From: Modestobacter excelsi
GTDB lineage: Bacteria; Actinomycetota; Actinomycetes; Mycobacteriales; Geodermatophilaceae
DNA: 64,000 nt
Assembly (NCBI RefSeq): GCF_005930495.1
Contig: NZ_SJEX01000004.1
Span: 79,459 to 143,458, forward strand
Direction of reading: 5' to 3'
Part shown: one piece after another, positions 1-8,144 of the stretch
Layout: the number at the start of each line of letters is the position of its first letter
Numbering within the stretch: the first letter of the stretch is position 1
The notes under the pieces: generated by a model
What the model was told of the DNA's origin: nothing
The model's input: the letters and a program-made list of their open reading frames with translations, nothing else
The model's database searches: none
Made by a program: the position numbers and the translations under genes

Positions 1-29
1 GCTCATCATGACGCGGCATCATCGGGGGT

Positions 30-1364
30 GTGCGTCGGGAGCCCAGCATCATGCACCTCGACCTCGACGCCTTCTTCGCCGCCGTCGAGCAGCGCGACAA
101 GCCGTCGCTGCGCGGCCGGCCGGTCGTCGTCGGTGGCACCGGCGGGCGGGGCGTCGTCGCCACCGCCTCCTACGAGGCCCGGGCGTACGGCGCGCGCAGT
201 GCGATGCCCACGGCCGAGGCGCGGCGGATCTGCCCGCCCGGCACCGCCTTCCTCGGCGGCCGGTTCGCCGCCTACCGGCGCACCTCGGACGTCGTCATGG
301 CCCTGCTGCGGGAGCTCTCCCCGCTGGTCGAGCCGGTGTCCATCGACGAGGCCTACGTCGACCTGGCCGCCGGCGACCACGACCTGTCGGTGCCCGGCGT
401 CACCGCGCTGGCGCTGGACCTCAAGGCCCGGATCGCGCTGGCCACCGGCGGGGTCACCGGCTCGGTCGGGATCGGCACGTCGAAGTCGCTGGCGAAGATC
501 GGCTCGGAGCTGGACAAGCCGGACGGGCTGACCGTCGTCCCGGCCGGGAGCGAGCTGGACGTGCTGCACCCGTTGCCGGTGCGCAGCCTCGGCGGGGTCG
601 GCCCGGCCACCGCCGAGCGGCTGGCGCAGATCAAGGTCACGACGATCGGCGACCTGCACCGGCTCTCGCTGGTCGACCTCACCACCCTGGTCGGCCAGGC
701 GCACGGCACCGGCCTGTACCGGCTGGCCCGCGCCGACGACGACCGCGCGGTCATCACGGACCGGGAGGCGAAGTCGGTCAGCGCAGAGGAGACCTTCGCC
801 CGCGACCTCACCGACCCGGCCCGGCTGACCGCCGAGATCGACGCGCTCGCCGGCCGGGTGGGCAGCCGGCTGCAGCGCTCCGGGACGTCGGGGCGCACCG
901 TGACCCTCAAGGTCCGCCGCTACGACTTCACCACCCTCACCCGCTCGCTGACCCTCCCCCAGCCCGTGGACGACGCCCGGCAGATCGCCGAGGTGGCCCG
1001 CCGGCTGCTGGGCGCGGTGGACCGCAGCGGCGGGCTGCGGCTGCTCGGCGTCGGCGTCTCCGGGCTGTCCCCCTACGCGCAGGGCGACCTGTTCGCCGAC
1101 GTCCTCGAGGAGCCCACCGAGGTGACCGAGGAGCCCGAGCCGCTGCCGGCCGATCCCGCGCCGGGCCCGGCGGTCGTGGCCTGGCACCCCGGGCAGGACG
1201 TCGTCCACACCGACCTCGGCGCGGGGTGGGTGTGGGGCAGCGGGCTGAACCGGGTCACGGTCCGGTTCGAGGGCCCGCGAACGGCGCCCGGCCCGGTGCG
1301 CACGCTGCGCGCCGACGACCCGGACCTGCAGCCGGCCGACCCGCCGGACTGGACCACCCCCTGA
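30..1364 (+). CDS. dinB: DNA polymerase IV (Y-family translesion polymerase)
   Basis: Error-prone Y-family DNA polymerase that copies past damaged template bases. The 444-residue product opens with the family signature HLDLDAFFAAVEQ (about residues 9-21) and carries SIDEAYVDL (about 103-111), which supplies catalytic acidic residues, and the helix-hairpin-helix stretch LGGVGPATAERL near 185-196. The little-finger domain follows. The last ~70 residues (VAWHPGQDVVHTD onward) form a tail beyond the polymerase fold that I know from actinobacterial DinB proteins. The GTG at 30 is chosen because it gives the usual short lead before HLDLDAFF; the ATG at 51 is possible. A CATCAT hexamer seven bases upstream of 30 could be a leaderless -10 box. 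Confidence 0.95.
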   Translation: MRREPSIMHLDLDAFFAAVEQRDKPSLRGRPVVVGGTGGRGVVATASYEARAYGARSAMPTAEARRICPPGTAFLGGRFAAYRRTSDVVMALLRELSPLVEPVSIDEAYVDLAAGDHDLSVPGVTALALDLKARIALATGGVTGSVGIGTSKSLAKIGSELDKPDGLTVVPAGSELDVLHPLPVRSLGGVGPATAERLAQIKVTTIGDLHRLSLVDLTTLVGQAHGTGLYRLARADDDRAVITDREAKSVSAEETFARDLTDPARLTAEIDALAGRVGSRLQRSGTSGRTVTLKVRRYDFTTLTRSLTLPQPVDDARQIAEVARRLLGAVDRSGGLRLLGVGVSGLSPYAQGDLFADVLEEPTEVTEEPEPLPADPAPGPAVVAWHPGQDVVHTDLGAGWVWGSGLNRVTVRFEGPRTAPGPVRTLRADDPDLQPADPPDWTTP

Positions 1365-1365
1365 C

Positions 1366-1382
1366 GGGGGGTGACCCCCCTT
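1366..1382 (+). terminator. possible short terminator after dinB
   Basis: Directly after the dinB stop, GGGGG and CCCCC (1366-1370 and 1376-1380) flank a five-base loop and are followed by TT. The stem is short and the T run minimal, so this is a weak candidate. Confidence 0.3.
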
Positions 1383-1424
1383 CGGGCGTGGGCGGACGAC
1401 GCCGGGCACGGCAGACTCCCCGCT

Positions 1425-2366
1425 GTGCCCGCACCCGACGACGACGCCCTGGACGTCGACGCCCTCATCGACCGTGGGTGCGAGCTCGCCGACCTGGGCG
1501 ACCACGAGCAGGCGCTGAGGTTCTTCCGCCTCGCCGCCGTGCACGGCGACCCGGTCGCCCTGTTCGACCTGGGCAACAGCCTGGACGCACTGGGCCGCGA
1601 GGACGCGGCCGTCGACGCGTACCGGCAGGCCGCCGCCGGCGGGGTGGACGACGCCTGGCTGAACCTCGCCTCCGTGCTGGCCCGGCTCGGCCGGTGGGCC
1701 GACGCCGAGCGCGCGGCCCGGTCCGCCCTGGAGGCCGGGGACACCAAGGCCTGGACGGTGCTCGGCGACGCGCTGGAGGCGCAGGGCCGCTCGGTCGAGG
1801 CGCTCCGCACGCTGCGGTCGGCCGCCGAGCGCGGCGACGCGCGGGCGGCGCTGGCGCTCGCCCACCTCCTGCTGGACGCCGGCCGGCAGCTCGAGGCCTG
1901 GCACTGGGCGCAGGTCTCGGCGGACGCCGGTGACGCGGTGGCCGCGGCAACCCTGGCCGCCTGGCGCTGGGACGAGACCCGCGACCCCGCGCTGGAGCGG
2001 CAGCTGCGCGCCGGTGCCGAGGTCCACGAGGACGCCCGGACCAGCCTCGCGTCGCTGCTGCGCGCCACCGGACGGGTCGAGGAGGCCCGCGCGGTGCTCG
2101 AGGAGGGCGCGCTGCTCGGCGAGCTGGCCAGCTGGCTGCCGCTGGGCAACCTCTACCGCGACGAGCTCGGCGACGACGTCGCCGCAGCGGCCGCCTACCG
2201 CGCCGGCATCGAGGGCGGTGACCTGCACTCGCACCACAACCTCGGGGTGCTGCTGCTGGACGCCGGCGACGTCGACGGCGCCATCGAGCACTTCTCCATC
2301 GCCGCCGCGGGCGGGGACGACCTGGCCGCCCGGGTGCTGCGCGAGGTCCTGTCCCAGGAGGACTGA
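1425..2366 (+). CDS. TPR/Sel1-like repeat protein
   Basis: A 313-residue cytosolic-looking protein made of tandem ~35-residue helical repeats, such as ALRFFRLAAVHGDPVALFDLG, AVDAYRQAAAGG and ALRTLRSAAERGDARAALALA. This is the pattern of tetratricopeptide/Sel1 solenoids that act as protein-binding scaffolds. There is no signal peptide, membrane segment or catalytic motif, and the partner is unknown. The frame is open from 1371, but the GTG at 1425 is preferred. It gives an acidic N-terminus (VPAPDDDALDVDAL) and follows a CAGACT hexamer by seven bases, in the leaderless arrangement common in this window. The gene ends one base from the convergent thiD. Confidence 0.8.
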   Translation: MPAPDDDALDVDALIDRGCELADLGDHEQALRFFRLAAVHGDPVALFDLGNSLDALGREDAAVDAYRQAAAGGVDDAWLNLASVLARLGRWADAERAARSALEAGDTKAWTVLGDALEAQGRSVEALRTLRSAAERGDARAALALAHLLLDAGRQLEAWHWAQVSADAGDAVAAATLAAWRWDETRDPALERQLRAGAEVHEDARTSLASLLRATGRVEEARAVLEEGALLGELASWLPLGNLYRDELGDDVAAAAAYRAGIEGGDLHSHHNLGVLLLDAGDVDGAIEHFSIAAAGGDDLAARVLREVLSQED

Positions 2367-2367
2367 C

Positions 2368-3198
2368 TCAGGCCGGCCACCAGCCGGCGAAGTGGTGCAC
2401 CGGGCCGTGCCCGGCACCGATCCCCAGCGCCTCCCCCTCGGTCAGCGCGGCCTGCAGGTGGTCGCGGGCGCCCTCGACCAGCGGCGCCCAGTCCGGTGCC
2501 TGCCCCGGCGCGGCCAGCCGGGTGCGGGCGACCAGCGCCGCGACCGCCGAGGAGAGCGTGCAGCCGGTGCCGTGGGTGGCCGTCGTGGGCACCCGGGGCC
2601 GGCGGACCTCGACCACCCCGGCCGCGGTCACCAGCACGTCGGTGCTCTCCGCCCCGCCGAGGTGCCCGCCCTTGAGCAGCACCGCCGCCGGGCCGAGCGC
2701 GAGCAGTGCCGTCGCCTGCGGCGCGAGCTCGTCGACCGTCGTCGCCGGGGCCACGTCGAGCAGCGCGGCCGCCTCCGGCACGTTGGGCGTGAGCAGGTCG
2801 GTGACCGGCAGCAGGGCGCTGCGGACGGCGTCCACCGCGTCGGCGGAGATGAGCCGGTCACCGCTGGTGGCGACCATCACCGGGTCGCAGACCACCGGGC
2901 CGGCCGGCCGGTCGGCGAGCACCGCAGCGACCTCGCGGACCACCTCCGCGGTGCCGAGCATGCCCAGCTTGGTGGCGTGCACGGTCACGTCGGCGAGCAG
3001 GGTGCGCAGCTGCTCCCCGACGAACGGCGCCGGGACGGCGTGCACCCCGGTCACGCCGCGGGTGTTCTGCGCGGTCAGCGCGGTGAGCACCGCCGTCCCG
3101 TAGACGCCCAGCGCGCTGAAGGTCTTCAGGTCGGCCTGGACCCCCGCCCCGCCGCTGGGGTCGCTGCCGGCAACGGTCAGCGCGACGGCGGCGGTCAC
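2368..3198 (-). CDS. thiD: hydroxymethylpyrimidine/phosphomethylpyrimidine kinase
   Basis: ThiD phosphorylates 4-amino-5-hydroxymethyl-2-methylpyrimidine twice to give HMP-PP, the pyrimidine half of thiamine. The 276-residue product has the ribokinase-like fold. Its N-terminus [20 protein letters not shown] is diagnostic, [16 protein letters not shown] lies mid-protein, and the C-terminal [14 protein letters not shown] carries the anion hole and catalytic Asp/Cys region. The gene starts at a GTG overlapping the thiE stop (GTGA), so it is the last gene of thiM-thiE-thiD and is probably translationally coupled. Control is expected from the TPP riboswitch upstream of thiM. Confidence 0.96.
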   Translation of the reverse strand: MTAAVALTVAGSDPSGGAGVQADLKTFSALGVYGTAVLTALTAQNTRGVTGVHAVPAPFVGEQLRTLLADVTVHATKLGMLGTAEVVREVAAVLADRPAGPVVCDPVMVATSGDRLISADAVDAVRSALLPVTDLLTPNVPEAAALLDVAPATTVDELAPQATALLALGPAAVLLKGGHLGGAESTDVLVTAAGVVEVRRPRVPTTATHGTGCTLSSAVAALVARTRLAAPGQAPDWAPLVEGARDHLQAALTEGEALGIGAGHGPVHHFAGWWPA

Positions 3199-3857
3199 GC
3201 CGGCACCTGCCCGGCCAGCGCGGCGCGCAGCGTCCGCGCCGCGGCGCCGGGATCAGCGGCCGCGCAGATGTCGGAGACCACGCACACCCCGTCGACCCCG
3301 GTCCCCGCGACCGCGGCGGCGTTCGCGGCGTGCACCCCGCCGATCGCCACCGACGTCAGCCCGGCGGCGCGCGCCCGGGCGGCCAGCGCGCGGGTGCCCG
3401 CGAGCCCCAGCGCCGTCCCGGCGTCGGGCTTGGTCGGCGTCGTCCACACCGGGCTGAGCCCGACCAGGTCGACGGTGCCCGGCGGCAGGGCCAGGACGCC
3501 GTCCAGGTCGGCGGCCGACCCGACCGACACCCCGACCAGCGCGTCGGGTCCGAGCAGCTCGCGCACCTCGCCGGCCGGCAGGTCGTCCTGGCCGACGTGC
3601 ACACCGTCGGCCCCGGTGAGCAGGGCGACGTCCACGGCGTCGTTGACCACCAGCCGCACCCGCGGGGTCGGCGCGAGGACCTCCTGCACGGCGCGGGTGA
3701 GTGCCAGCAGGTCCCGCCGGCTCGCCGTCTTGTCCCGCACCTGGACGGCCGTCACCCCACCGGCCACGGCGGCGGCGACCACCGCGGGCACCGACCGCGG
3801 CGCGCAGAGCGCGGTGTCGGTGACCAGGTAGAGCGTCGGGTCGAACGCGCGGCGCAT
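3195..3857 (-). CDS. thiE: thiamine phosphate synthase
   Basis: ThiE joins HMP-PP and thiazole phosphate to make thiamine monophosphate. The 220-residue TIM-barrel protein begins [18 protein letters not shown] and shows the family stretches [41 protein letters not shown] and a phosphate-binding glycine-rich end, [14 protein letters not shown]. The frame is open 20 codons further upstream inside thiM. The ATG at 3857 is chosen because it matches family N-termini and forms a TGATG overlap with the thiM stop. It is the middle gene of the thiMED operon. Confidence 0.95.
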   Translation of the reverse strand: MRRAFDPTLYLVTDTALCAPRSVPAVVAAAVAGGVTAVQVRDKTASRRDLLALTRAVQEVLAPTPRVRLVVNDAVDVALLTGADGVHVGQDDLPAGEVRELLGPDALVGVSVGSAADLDGVLALPPGTVDLVGLSPVWTTPTKPDAGTALGLAGTRALAARARAAGLTSVAIGGVHAANAAAVAGTGVDGVCVVSDICAAADPGAAARTLRAALAGQVPA

Positions 3858-4645
3858 CAGCTCAACGAGGCGCGGAGCAGCGCGTCGCCGTCCACGGCGT
3901 CCAGCGCGTCGAGCCACCGGACAGCGAAGGTGCCCGGCCCGTCGGCGACCCGTGCCGCGGCCTCGGCCGCGAGCGCGACGTGGGCGTGCGCGGCGACCGT
4001 GCCGACCAGCACGTCACCGGCCGCGGCGACGTACGCGGCGGTGACAGCGCCGAGGGCGCAGCCGGCGCCGGTCGTGCGGGTCAGCAGCGGGGATCCGCCG
4101 CCGACCCGGACGACGCGCCCGCCGTCGGTGACGACGTCGACCGGGCCGCTGACCGCGACCACCCCACCGGTCCGCCGGGCCAGCTCGCCGGCGGCCTCCA
4201 GGGCGTCCTCGGGGGTGGCGGTGCTGTCCACGCCGCGGCCGCCCTTGCCCGCACCGGCCAGGGCGAGCACCTCGGAGGCGTTGCCGCGGACGACGGCGGG
4301 CCGCAGCTCCACCAGGTCGGCGGCGAGCTCGGTGCGGAAGGTGAGCCCGCCGACGGCGACCGGGTCCAGCACCCACGGTGTCCCGACCTCCGACGCCGTC
4401 CGGGCCGCAATCCGCATCGCCTCGGCGGTGCGCTGCTGCACGGTGCCCACGTTGACCAGCACCGCGGAGGCGACGGCGGCGAACTCGCCGGCCTCCGCGG
4501 GCTCGTCGACCATCGCGGGCGCTGCGCCGACGGCCAGCAAGGCGTTGGCGGTGATCGTCTGCACGACCGTGTTGGTGAGGCAGTGCACCAGGGGTGCGGA
4601 GTCGCGCAGCGCCGTGCGGGCAGCGCGCAGAGAGGTGGCGTCCAT
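3857..4645 (-). CDS. thiM: hydroxyethylthiazole kinase
   Basis: ThiM phosphorylates 4-methyl-5-(2-hydroxyethyl)thiazole, a salvage route to the thiazole half of thiamine. The 262-residue product has [21 protein letters not shown] near residues 18-38, a typical ThiM N-terminal signature. It also has WVLDPVAVG near 95 and [17 protein letters not shown] near 195, holding the catalytic cysteine and the GAGC anion hole. No thiC or thiG is in the window, so these three genes look like a salvage and joining unit. The start codon lies ten bases after the AGGGA at the end of the TPP riboswitch. Confidence 0.96.
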   Translation of the reverse strand: MDATSLRAARTALRDSAPLVHCLTNTVVQTITANALLAVGAAPAMVDEPAEAGEFAAVASAVLVNVGTVQQRTAEAMRIAARTASEVGTPWVLDPVAVGGLTFRTELAADLVELRPAVVRGNASEVLALAGAGKGGRGVDSTATPEDALEAAGELARRTGGVVAVSGPVDVVTDGGRVVRVGGGSPLLTRTTGAGCALGAVTAAYVAAAGDVLVGTVAAHAHVALAAEAAARVADGPGTFAVRWLDALDAVDGDALLRASLS

Positions 4646-4652
4646 CGCCGGG

Positions 4653-4730
4653 ACATCCCTTCGCCAGTGTCAGCTGGAGCAGGTTCGACGGGTGTGATCT
4701 CAGTCCCGGGTGGGACACCCCGTGTCGCGC
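4653..4730 (-). ncRNA. TPP riboswitch (THI element) upstream of thiM
   Basis: Read on the minus strand, the segment contains CGGGGTGTCCC, then CTGAGATCACACCC, GTCGAACCTG, CCAGCTGACACTGG and CGAAGGGATGTCC in order. These are the conserved parts of the thiamine pyrophosphate aptamer. GACA and TGTC can close stem P1. The terminal AGGGA (4660-4656) is ten bases from the thiM ATG and is the only Shine-Dalgarno candidate, so ligand binding most simply controls translation initiation. No separate terminator hairpin fits between the aptamer and the start codon. Confidence 0.93.
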
Positions 4731-4734
4731 TCCG

Positions 4735-4740
4735 ACGCTA
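4735..4740 (-). promoter_or_regulatory. -10 box of the thiMED operon (TAGCGT)
   Basis: TAGCGT on the minus strand sits just ahead of the predicted 5' edge of the TPP aptamer. Initiation about seven bases downstream would start the RNA almost exactly at the aptamer. The same hexamer recurs before many genes in this window. No clear -35 is visible. Confidence 0.6.
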
Positions 4741-4946
4741 GCACCGGTCCGTCGCTCGACCTCCTCCCGTTGCCGACGTCGCCGACCTGCCCGACGCCTG
4801 GCCGGACACCGGTGAGCGGATGGACCTCCACCACGTCGTCCGGGCCTTGCTCGCCCACCGCGACCCCCTCCGCCGCCGAGCCGTGTGACCCCGGCCGCCT
4901 GAGCCCGGCCGGCGTTCCGGCGGGAACGTCTTGCGACGATCGACCC
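4738..4946. other. intergenic stretch with a coding-like remnant
   Basis: Between the riboswitch promoter and the acetyltransferase, one plus-strand frame is open from a TAG at about 4735-4737 to a TGA at 4886-4888. It has almost pure G/C third positions and a plausible peptide (ADLPDAWPDTGER, then MDLHHVVRALLAHRD). The only in-frame start is the ATG at 4820, which gives 22 residues. It may be a real small protein or the tail of a decayed gene. I recognise no family. Confidence 0.3.
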
Positions 4947-5405
4947 GTGACCGATGCACCTGCGTTGCGCGAGGCCCGGTTCGCCGAGCTGACCCCGGCC
5001 GAGCTCTACGGCATCCTGCGGCTGCGGGTCGACGTCTTCGTCGTCGAGCAGACCTGCCCCTATCCCGAGCTCGACGGCCGGGACACCGAGCCGGGCACGG
5101 TGCACCTCTGGTACGCCGACGACGAGGGGACGACGCTGGCCACCATCCGGGTGCTGGAGAACGGCGACGACCGGGCGATCGGCCGGGTGGCGACGGCCGT
5201 GGGCGCACGGGGTCGCGGCCTGTCCGCCGGGCTCATCCGTCGCGGCATCGAGCTGTGCGAGGGCCGCACCGTCGACATCGGGGCGCAGGCCTACCTCGAG
5301 ACCTGGTACGAGCGCTTCGGCTTCGTGCGGTCCGGGCCGGACTACCTGGAGGACGGCATCCCGCACCTGCCCATGCGGCTGGCCGGCTCACTCACCGGTC
5401 AGTGA
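4947..5405 (+). CDS. ElaA-like GNAT N-acetyltransferase
   Basis: A 152-residue acyl-CoA-dependent N-acetyltransferase of the GNAT fold. The N-terminus (ELTPAELYGILRLRVDVFVVEQTCPYPELDGRD) matches the ElaA subfamily closely. The acetyl-CoA pyrophosphate-binding region is represented by IGRVATAVGARGRGLSAGLI. The substrate is unknown. The frame is open from 4710, but the GTG at 4947 gives the family N-terminus and follows GACGAT by six bases, a leaderless-type arrangement. Its 3' end overlaps the convergent helicase gene by 18 bases. Confidence 0.85.
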   Translation: MTDAPALREARFAELTPAELYGILRLRVDVFVVEQTCPYPELDGRDTEPGTVHLWYADDEGTTLATIRVLENGDDRAIGRVATAVGARGRGLSAGLIRRGIELCEGRTVDIGAQAYLETWYERFGFVRSGPDYLEDGIPHLPMRLAGSLTGQ

Positions 5406-7193
5406 CGTCGCCGGCAGCCAGTCGGCGTCGAGCAGCTCGGCGATCTCCTGCAGCGCCGCGGTGTCGCCACCGGCCGTCGAGCCGGTGACCGCCAGCCGCT
5501 CCACCATCACCCGGGCGACGTCCTCCTCCACGGTGTCCTCGGCGAACGCGACCCGCCACGGGGAGACCTGGTGGTCCCGGTGGGTGCGGCCGGTGACCTG
5601 GCGGGCGGCGATGCCGGAGAACCGGGGCTGGTGGAAGAGCCCCACCCGCGGTGTGGTCGACGCGGTGCGCCCACCAGGCAGCAGCTCGCCGGCGTGCAGG
5701 CTGATCGAGGCGGTCACGGTGAAGACGCAGACCGGCGCCTCGCCGGTCTGGAAGCGCAACCGCTCCTCCTCCACGTCGAACCGGTCCCGCCCGTAGATGC
5801 CGGCCACCGCGATGCCGCCGTCCAGCAGCGCCTCGCGGATGGGGTCGGCCGCGGTCTCCACGAACTCCACCGACACCGCCACCTGCCGGTCCGCCTCGAC
5901 CTGCGCCTTCACCCAGTCGACGGTCGCCGCCGCCCGGATCAGACCGGCCTTCTGCCGGAACCGGAGCAGGGCCGCGCGGCCGCGGGCGGACTGGCGGCCG
6001 CGGCGGGCCAGCTGCATCTCCGCGCGGAACTCCGACCACTCCGCCTCGTACTGCGCGCGCTCGGCCGGGGTCAGCGCGACCGGCGTCCCGGTCACGCTCA
6101 CCGGACCCCACGGCGCCGGCCGGTGCAGCGTCGCCGGCGGGTCGGTGTCGGCCAGCCAGCCGCGGAGCAGGGCGAGGTCGGCCCGGCGCTCGTCGGCGTC
6201 CTCGGTCCAGGTCCAGCCGTAGCGGCCACGTTCCACGTGGAACCCGTGGACGGCGAGCCGGTGCGGGAGGTCCGTCCAGTCCTTCAGCGGCTCGCCGTGG
6301 ACGGCGGCGAAGTGCGGCGCCAGGTACGGCAGCTCCAGCGGCGTGTGCGCAGGGGTCGCCGTCGCGAGCAGCACGAACGGGACGTCCTTCGCCCGCCCGG
6401 CGCCGGAGACCGACTTCCAGTGCTTCCACCGCTGCGTCGTGGTGTGCCGGACCATGTGCGCCTCGTCGGCCACCACCACGTCGAAGCGCGCCCCGGTCGC
6501 CTTGGTCAGCCCGGCGACCTTGCCCAGCCGGTCCCAGGTGGTGACGCACCAGCGCAGGTCCTGCCCCCCGTCCGCGGAGCCGCCGAAGGCGGCGATCGAG
6601 CGCGCCCAGTGCGGCACGGTGATCGCCGCCGGCCGGTCGGCGACGACGAGCACGGTGCGCACGGGCCGCGGCTGGTCCTCCCGCTGCGCAGCGACCTGCT
6701 GCACGGCCAGCACCGCGGTGCCGGTCTTGCCGACCCCCGGGTCGTCGCCGAGCAGGAACATCCGCCCACCGGCGGCCGCGTGCCGGGCGATCGCCGCCGC
6801 CCCGGTGACCTGCTCCGGCCGCGGGGTCATCGGGCGGGCCGGCGGCACCGGCCGCGGCTCGGCGTTGAGCTGGTCCTCGACGAAGCGCTCGAAGGAGTAC
6901 GGCGGCGGGTCGTACGGCGCCAGCGCCGCCGGCAGCGACGGGCCCACGTACACGTGCGCGGACAGGCCGGCGTGCCAGCTCGCCCCCGGCGCCGGAGCGC
7001 GGAACGGGACGGCGAGCACCCACACCCGCTCCCCCGGCCGGGCCGTGGGCAGGTCACCGGCAGCGGGCTTCGCAGCCGCCGGACGCGACCTCGCGGCCTT
7101 CCCGGCAGTCGCCTTCCGGGCAGCGGGCTTCCGGGTGGTCGTCGTGCCGGTCGAACGGGACGAGCTGGTGGAGCGCCGGCGGCGTCCGGGCAC
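5388..7193 (-). CDS. DEAH-box SNF2-like helicase with basic N-terminal tail
   Basis: A 601-residue superfamily 2 ATPase. Visible motifs are GDDPGVGKTGTAVLAV (Walker A, near residue 150), VVVADEAHM (Walker B, near 243), LLATATPAHTP (motif III) and QVTGRTHRDHQ (motif VI, near 534), where an arginine finger is expected. The first ~45 residues are a low-complexity tail rich in Arg, Lys, Ala and Ser, which could bind nucleic acid non-specifically. I recognise no nuclease or accessory domain and cannot name a pathway. The GTG start at 7193 is preceded by AGGAG. The promoter region carries TAGCGT and an 11-bp inverted repeat, described separately. Confidence 0.8.
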   Translation of the reverse strand: MPGRRRRSTSSSRSTGTTTTRKPAARKATAGKAARSRPAAAKPAAGDLPTARPGERVWVLAVPFRAPAPGASWHAGLSAHVYVGPSLPAALAPYDPPPYSFERFVEDQLNAEPRPVPPARPMTPRPEQVTGAAAIARHAAAGGRMFLLGDDPGVGKTGTAVLAVQQVAAQREDQPRPVRTVLVVADRPAAITVPHWARSIAAFGGSADGGQDLRWCVTTWDRLGKVAGLTKATGARFDVVVADEAHMVRHTTTQRWKHWKSVSGAGRAKDVPFVLLATATPAHTPLELPYLAPHFAAVHGEPLKDWTDLPHRLAVHGFHVERGRYGWTWTEDADERRADLALLRGWLADTDPPATLHRPAPWGPVSVTGTPVALTPAERAQYEAEWSEFRAEMQLARRGRQSARGRAALLRFRQKAGLIRAAATVDWVKAQVEADRQVAVSVEFVETAADPIREALLDGGIAVAGIYGRDRFDVEEERLRFQTGEAPVCVFTVTASISLHAGELLPGGRTASTTPRVGLFHQPRFSGIAARQVTGRTHRDHQVSPWRVAFAEDTVEEDVARVMVERLAVTGSTAGGDTAALQEIAELLDADWLPATSLTGE

Positions 7194-7200
7194 GGAGGTC

Positions 7201-7230
7201 TCCTGCGGGTCGACGGCCTGACCCGCAGGA
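7201..7230 (-). promoter_or_regulatory. 11-bp perfect inverted repeat overlapping the helicase transcription start
   Basis: TCCTGCGGGTC and GACCCGCAGGA flank an eight-base spacer. The repeat ends against the TAGCGT hexamer (minus strand 7235-7230), so it would cover the transcription start and leader. It could be a repressor operator or a leader hairpin. No T run follows, so it is not a usual terminator. Confidence 0.6.
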
Positions 7231-7235
7231 CGCTA
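7230..7235 (-). promoter_or_regulatory. -10 box of the helicase gene (TAGCGT)
   Basis: TAGCGT on the minus strand, 36 bases before the GTG start. Unlike most genes here, this one would have a short leader with its own AGGAG ribosome binding site. Confidence 0.5.
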
Positions 7236-7301
7236 ACCGCGGCCACCGACCATCCCGGGGAGCGACATCACCGGGTCGCCGCCGTCTGGTGGGATGGCGC
7301 C

Positions 7302-8144
7302 ATGACCTCTCCCGTCCGGCTGGCGGCCCGCACGCTCGGCGACTCCGGGCCGCGGGTCGTCTTCGTGCACGGCCTGTTCGGCCAGGGCCGCAACTGGACG
7401 ACGATCGCGCGCGCCCTGGCCGAGGACGGGCACCGGGTCACCCTGCTGGACCTGCCCAACCACGGGCACTCGCCGTGGACCGACCGGGTCGACTACGGCG
7501 ACATGGCCGAGTTCGTCTCCGCCGAGCTCGCGCTGCTCGGCGAGCCGGTGACGCTGGTCGGGCACTCGATGGGCGGCAAGGTGTCGATGCAGCTGGCGCT
7601 GCGCCGGCCGGAGCTGCTGCGCGCCCTCGTGGTCGTCGACATCGCGCCCACCGACTACCCGGAGAGCGGCGGGCGCACCGACGACCCGGACGAGGAGGCC
7701 TCCCCGTTCGCCGCGTTCATCGCCGCGATGCAGGCGATGGACCTGGACCAGGTGGAGAACCGGGAGCAGGCCGACGCGGCGCTGCGGGACGCCGTCCCCA
7801 GCACCATGGTCCGGTCGTTCCTGCTGCAGAGCCTGGTGCGCGACGGCGTCGGGGCCGGCAACGGGTGGCGGTGGCGGCTGAACCTGGAGACCCTCGCCCG
7901 CGACCTGGGCGAGCTGCGCCGCTTCCCCGACCCGCCGCCGGATGCGACGTTCGAGGGCCCGGTGCTCTGGATCGCCGGCGCGAACTCGACCTACGTGCTC
8001 GACGAGGACCGGCCGCGGATGGACCAGCTGTTCCCGCACGTGCGCCTGGTGCGGGTCAAGAACGCCGGCCACTGGGTGCACTCGGAGCAGCCGGAGGTCT
8101 TCCTCGAGACCGTCCGCCGGTTCCTGGCGCAGGTGGAGCGGTGA
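7302..8144 (+). CDS. alpha/beta-fold hydrolase (YbfF-like esterase)
   Basis: A 280-residue alpha/beta hydrolase. VVFVHGLFGQGRNW near residue 15-30 is the oxyanion-hole HG motif. LVGHSMGGKVSMQLAL near 85-100 holds the nucleophile Ser in GHSMGG, and NAGHWVHSEQPE near 255 supplies the catalytic His. LDLPNHGHSPW is typical of the YbfF/acyl-CoA esterase group. The substrate cannot be deduced. The ATG at 7302 follows TGGGAT by six bases. The stop overlaps the start of the BluB-CobT gene (TGATG), so the two are probably cotranslated. Confidence 0.88.
   Translation: MTSPVRLAARTLGDSGPRVVFVHGLFGQGRNWTTIARALAEDGHRVTLLDLPNHGHSPWTDRVDYGDMAEFVSAELALLGEPVTLVGHSMGGKVSMQLALRRPELLRALVVVDIAPTDYPESGGRTDDPDEEASPFAAFIAAMQAMDLDQVENREQADAALRDAVPSTMVRSFLLQSLVRDGVGAGNGWRWRLNLETLARDLGELRRFPDPPPDATFEGPVLWIAGANSTYVLDEDRPRMDQLFPHVRLVRVKNAGHWVHSEQPEVFLETVRRFLAQVER

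Noticed and set aside
6..2417. 803-codon minus-strand open frame opposite dinB and the TPR gene
   Set aside because: Low-complexity Gly/Arg/Val-rich translation with no family; a shadow caused by high GC third positions of the real plus-strand genes.
5388..7193. Restriction or anti-phage defence system built on the DEAH helicase
   Set aside because: No nuclease, methylase or known defence partner is adjacent; neighbours are an acetyltransferase and an esterase on the other strand, so a defence role cannot be supported.
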